Shown here piece after piece: positions 61,638 through 64,000 of a stretch of DNA of 64,000 nucleotides. Both the position numbers and the translations under genes were made by a program. The stretch covers positions 124,001-188,000 of the forward strand of contig JAJOZX010006141.1 of NCBI GenBank assembly GCA_023014485.1, in the 5' to 3' direction. The first letter of the stretch is position 1. Each line of letters begins with the position of its first letter. The notes beneath the pieces were generated by a model. It made no database searches. It was given only the letters and a program-made list of their open reading frames with translations, and had not been told where the DNA came from. The DNA comes from Bathynomus jamesi (taxonomy: Eukaryota > Arthropoda > Malacostraca > Isopoda > Cirolanidae).

Positions 61638-63839
61638 TGTAAAAAGTGAACAATGAACAATTCCTACACCATCATTATATGGATTCATTGTCTTCATGCA
61701 GTACTTATGTTCTTATAGTTTTATGTTTGAATGTTCATTTTTACATAAGAAACCAAAAATCGCCTAAGCGAGTTTTGGATAGAATTTCGATTTATACTTT
61801 ATTCATTACTGTATTTCTCTAATTCATCTTTTCTAATAATGACTTATACACTATGACGTCACAAAATAACTTTGTTCTCTTTACGTTTCCCATACTTTGT
61901 ACACTGAATCACGTTCTTAGTATTTGGACATCTTCCGTATTCAATGTATGGTAAATTATTTAGTAATAATGTTGTGGTGTTATGTAGTATAAATATCATT
62001 ATTCAACCATACTCATTATTCAACCATACTCATTCTTACATTCATGTTCTTTCTTGACCGCTATCCTTCATTAATTTTATTACTTATTCATTCATCTACC
62101 TATTGTCTACTTATGCCCTATCAACTTATCAGTCTATGTTTACTCGTGTCTATATTACGCACACAACCTATTGTGTGACGAATGATATGTGTACACTACT
62201 GTGTGCAGTCGTACATGTCTATTGACGATCATGATTACGTACATGTATTCTTTTTACGTTTTATTTTCTTTTATTATTTCACCTCTCGCAAGTTGTTTAT
62301 TATTGCTGAGACGAAGGTTCGAATTCCGATTACGTCGTCAAAAGCGAGCCTCTGAATTCGAATTCTTCTCTCTTGCCTCTGCTACCAATTTATAACGTTA
62401 AGATGTGATGTTATATTATTATAATATACCATATTGTTCCCTGCCAGGCTACTGGTTATTATCTACTTAGGCACATAGTTATCCACGTTCTCATTACCTG
62501 TACTTACTACTTCTACCTAATTGTCATTCAAATTCCGTTACTTATGTGTTACGTTATCATTAATGTCCGTGTACTTTCAAATGAAAAGTACACCGTATTG
62601 TTTCTCCGCTTTCCTCATCGCTGGCTAATTAGACTTTCAAACTATAATAACCAACCATTCTTCTAATAATATTTGACATAATTTGGCGTAATTATTGTTA
62701 ACTATAAATATATAACATTGTTGTTAATCCCCTGTAAATTATAGAACAACGGAGAACTCTCCATTATTTAAATTGTATTACCTATTCAGATTACTTCAGT
62801 ATTAAATATGTCAATTAACAAATTGCCAAAATTGTAATTAACTGTAATACTTTAATTTAATATAACGTAATGTACTTTAATGAAACTGTAATTAATAATA
62901 ACTTGTAATGTACTTCATTGAAACTGTAATTAAATGTAATGATTTAATTTATAATGTAAGAATGTACTTTAATAGAACTGTAATGAACAATCATAAGCGA
63001 ATGTGAAGTAATCCATAATTGTAATCGTAATTGTAATGAACCAAAATTAATACGTACTCAGTCGTGTACTTAATTTGTACTTATGTGTACTATTACGAAA
63101 TGATATCGCCTTCATAAATGTAGACTCGGCGAAAAATACAAATTAGTTTTTATTTTTATTTTTTTTTATTATTTTTAGTTAAAATCTTTCAAAACATCTG
63201 ATCATGTGTTTAAAAAGGGGGAAATTTAACCTTCAACTGTCCTCCCCCAAAACATTTAAGTTTATATTATACATGTACTTGTAAAAATTACGACACTTCT
63301 TCATTAGACTTCTTGATTAAGTCACTTCATATTAGCACCTCATTAGGACTCCTTTGTTAGCAGCCTCGCTGCGGGGAGGGGGCAGAGGCCCCTTGCCTCC
63401 TTAGTCTTTTTTAGATTCCGGCCTGAGCCATGGTCGAAAGAGGTCGAACCTCTACCCTTGTAATTCAGAGCAGTACCTGTATATTTTTAAGAAGTAAATT
63501 ACCGTAAGAGAAACTTTTTTTTTTCCCTTCGACCCGTGCTCTCTTCAGAACTTAGTCAGAAAAGTCGATAATTTTAGTATCAGAGAAAGTATCAGAGTAT
63601 TATAAAAAGAGGAGAATTAAAAATTGGCGACCCTTTGCCCAAATTAAGAGACAACCCAAGCACCATAGAAGATATTGGCATAACAGTCTGGCGAGTCTGT
63701 AGCCAAGAGTTTAACAGAGTGGCGACCGAAAAGAATTAGAATGTTATAGAAGAAATATCCGTTGCTTGCCTCCTAACTAGAACCCCCGTCGATCCGAACC
63801 GACTCCAGGGACATAGAAGGAGGGTAACAAGTGGCGACC
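61638..63839 (+). mobile_element. Complete element A LTR 3
   Basis: 2202 bp, TGTAAAAAGTGAAC...GTAACA, empty B site at 62244, 396-bp segment present. Confidence 0.92.
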
Positions 63840-64000
63840 CTGCACCAGGATAAAAAGATTATTTTAAGAAGATTATTTTAAGAAGATTATTTTAAGAAGA
63901 AGAAATTTTAACAAGAAGATTTTAAGAAGAGGCCACTCTTTGGCCAAGATAGAAATTACCCTGCATCAGGATAAAACCATTTGACCGGCGTGTCACGACT
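63594..64000 (+). repeat. Partial 5.2-kb unit at window end
   Basis: Contains the A LTR end (to 63839), an intact PBS at 63842 and the start of the internal leader, cut by the window edge inside the duplicated TTGACCGG leader motif. Confidence 0.9.
63840..64000 (+). mobile_element. Element A internal region, start only
   Basis: PBS TGGCGACC at 63842, GATTATTTTAAGAA repeats and the first leader motif, then the window ends. Confidence 0.85.

Larger units (their letters stand above)
58357..63593 (+). repeat. 5.2-kb unit 3
   Basis: Nearly identical to the preceding unit (period 5237 against 5238). Internal 58596-61637, LTR 61638-63839, PBS TGGCGACC at 58598, empty B site at 62244. Confidence 0.93.
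1..64000 (+). repeat. Head-to-tail tandem array of LTR retroelement units (12-kb and 5.2-kb classes)
   Basis: The same landmark (AGAGTATTATAAAAAGAGG, with a 3-bp deletion in one copy) recurs at 1, 12006, 23988, 35938, 47942, 53119, 58357 and 63594, always on the + strand. Between landmarks the sequence is nearly identical within a class. The first four periods are about 12 kb and the next three about 5.2 kb. Both ends run off the window, so the array is longer than seen here. Units share LTRs rather than each having its own pair, which points to recombination between LTRs or rolling-circle/eccDNA-type amplification, not independent insertions. No ordinary gene interrupts the array. Confidence 0.95.

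Noticed and set aside
1..64000. Bacterial, phage or plasmid origin
   Set aside because: There are no genes, operons or ribosome binding sites over 64 kb, and the LTR, PBS, polypurine and target-duplication signals are those of a eukaryotic retroelement.

Overview
The window is a eukaryotic, AT-rich, essentially non-coding tandem array built from long terminal repeat (LTR) retroelements. I see no protein-coding gene, rRNA, tRNA or CRISPR array. All long open frames are below about 110 codons, low in complexity, and usually cross an LTR or nested-insertion junction or a repeat array. TATA boxes, CRE palindromes, polypurine tracts, tRNA-primed PBS motifs and 4-bp target duplications indicate a eukaryote. 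The species cannot be read from the sequence; an animal with an AT-rich genome is a reasonable guess only.

Layout. Using one landmark (AGAGTATTATAAAAAGAGG), repeat units start at 1, 12006, 23988, 35938, 47942, 53119, 58357 and 63594. There are four units of about 12.0 kb (periods 12005, 11982, 11950, 12004), then three of about 5.2 kb (5177, 5238, 5237), then a partial unit to the window end. All are head to tail on the + strand.

The 5.2-kb unit is element A: one LTR of about 2.2 kb (starts TGTAAAAAGTG, ends GTAACA) and about 3.0 kb of internal DNA (PBS-like TGGCGACCCTGCACC at its left end, polypurine tract AGGGGGGAAA at its right end). Neighbouring copies share LTRs (LTR-int-LTR-int-LTR). 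The 12-kb unit is the same A unit with a second, related element B (about 7.1 kb: two LTRs of about 1.64 kb and 3.8 kb of internal DNA) inserted into the A LTR. A 4-bp duplication TGTA flanks B, and the three 5.2-kb units keep the empty site. The 12-kb A LTR also lacks a 396-bp segment. B LTR1 and LTR2 differ at fixed positions repeated in all four units, so the insertion predates the amplification (or later homogenisation) of the 12-kb unit.

Neither element carries gag, protease, RT, RNase H or integrase. Long LTRs plus a non-coding interior match the LARD type of non-autonomous LTR retrotransposon, which would depend on enzymes from elsewhere. The interiors hold a conserved leader of about 155 bp, a palindrome touching a short ATG frame that may be a gag-start relic, and arrays of 14, 17, 20, 40 and 67 bp. 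Many of the larger repeats fold as paired hairpins (CTTGAC..GTCAAG and GGTTG..CAACC) with wobble and compensatory changes, pointing to selection on RNA structure. Small indels, especially in homopolymers and in parts of units 3 and 5, look partly like long-read consensus error.
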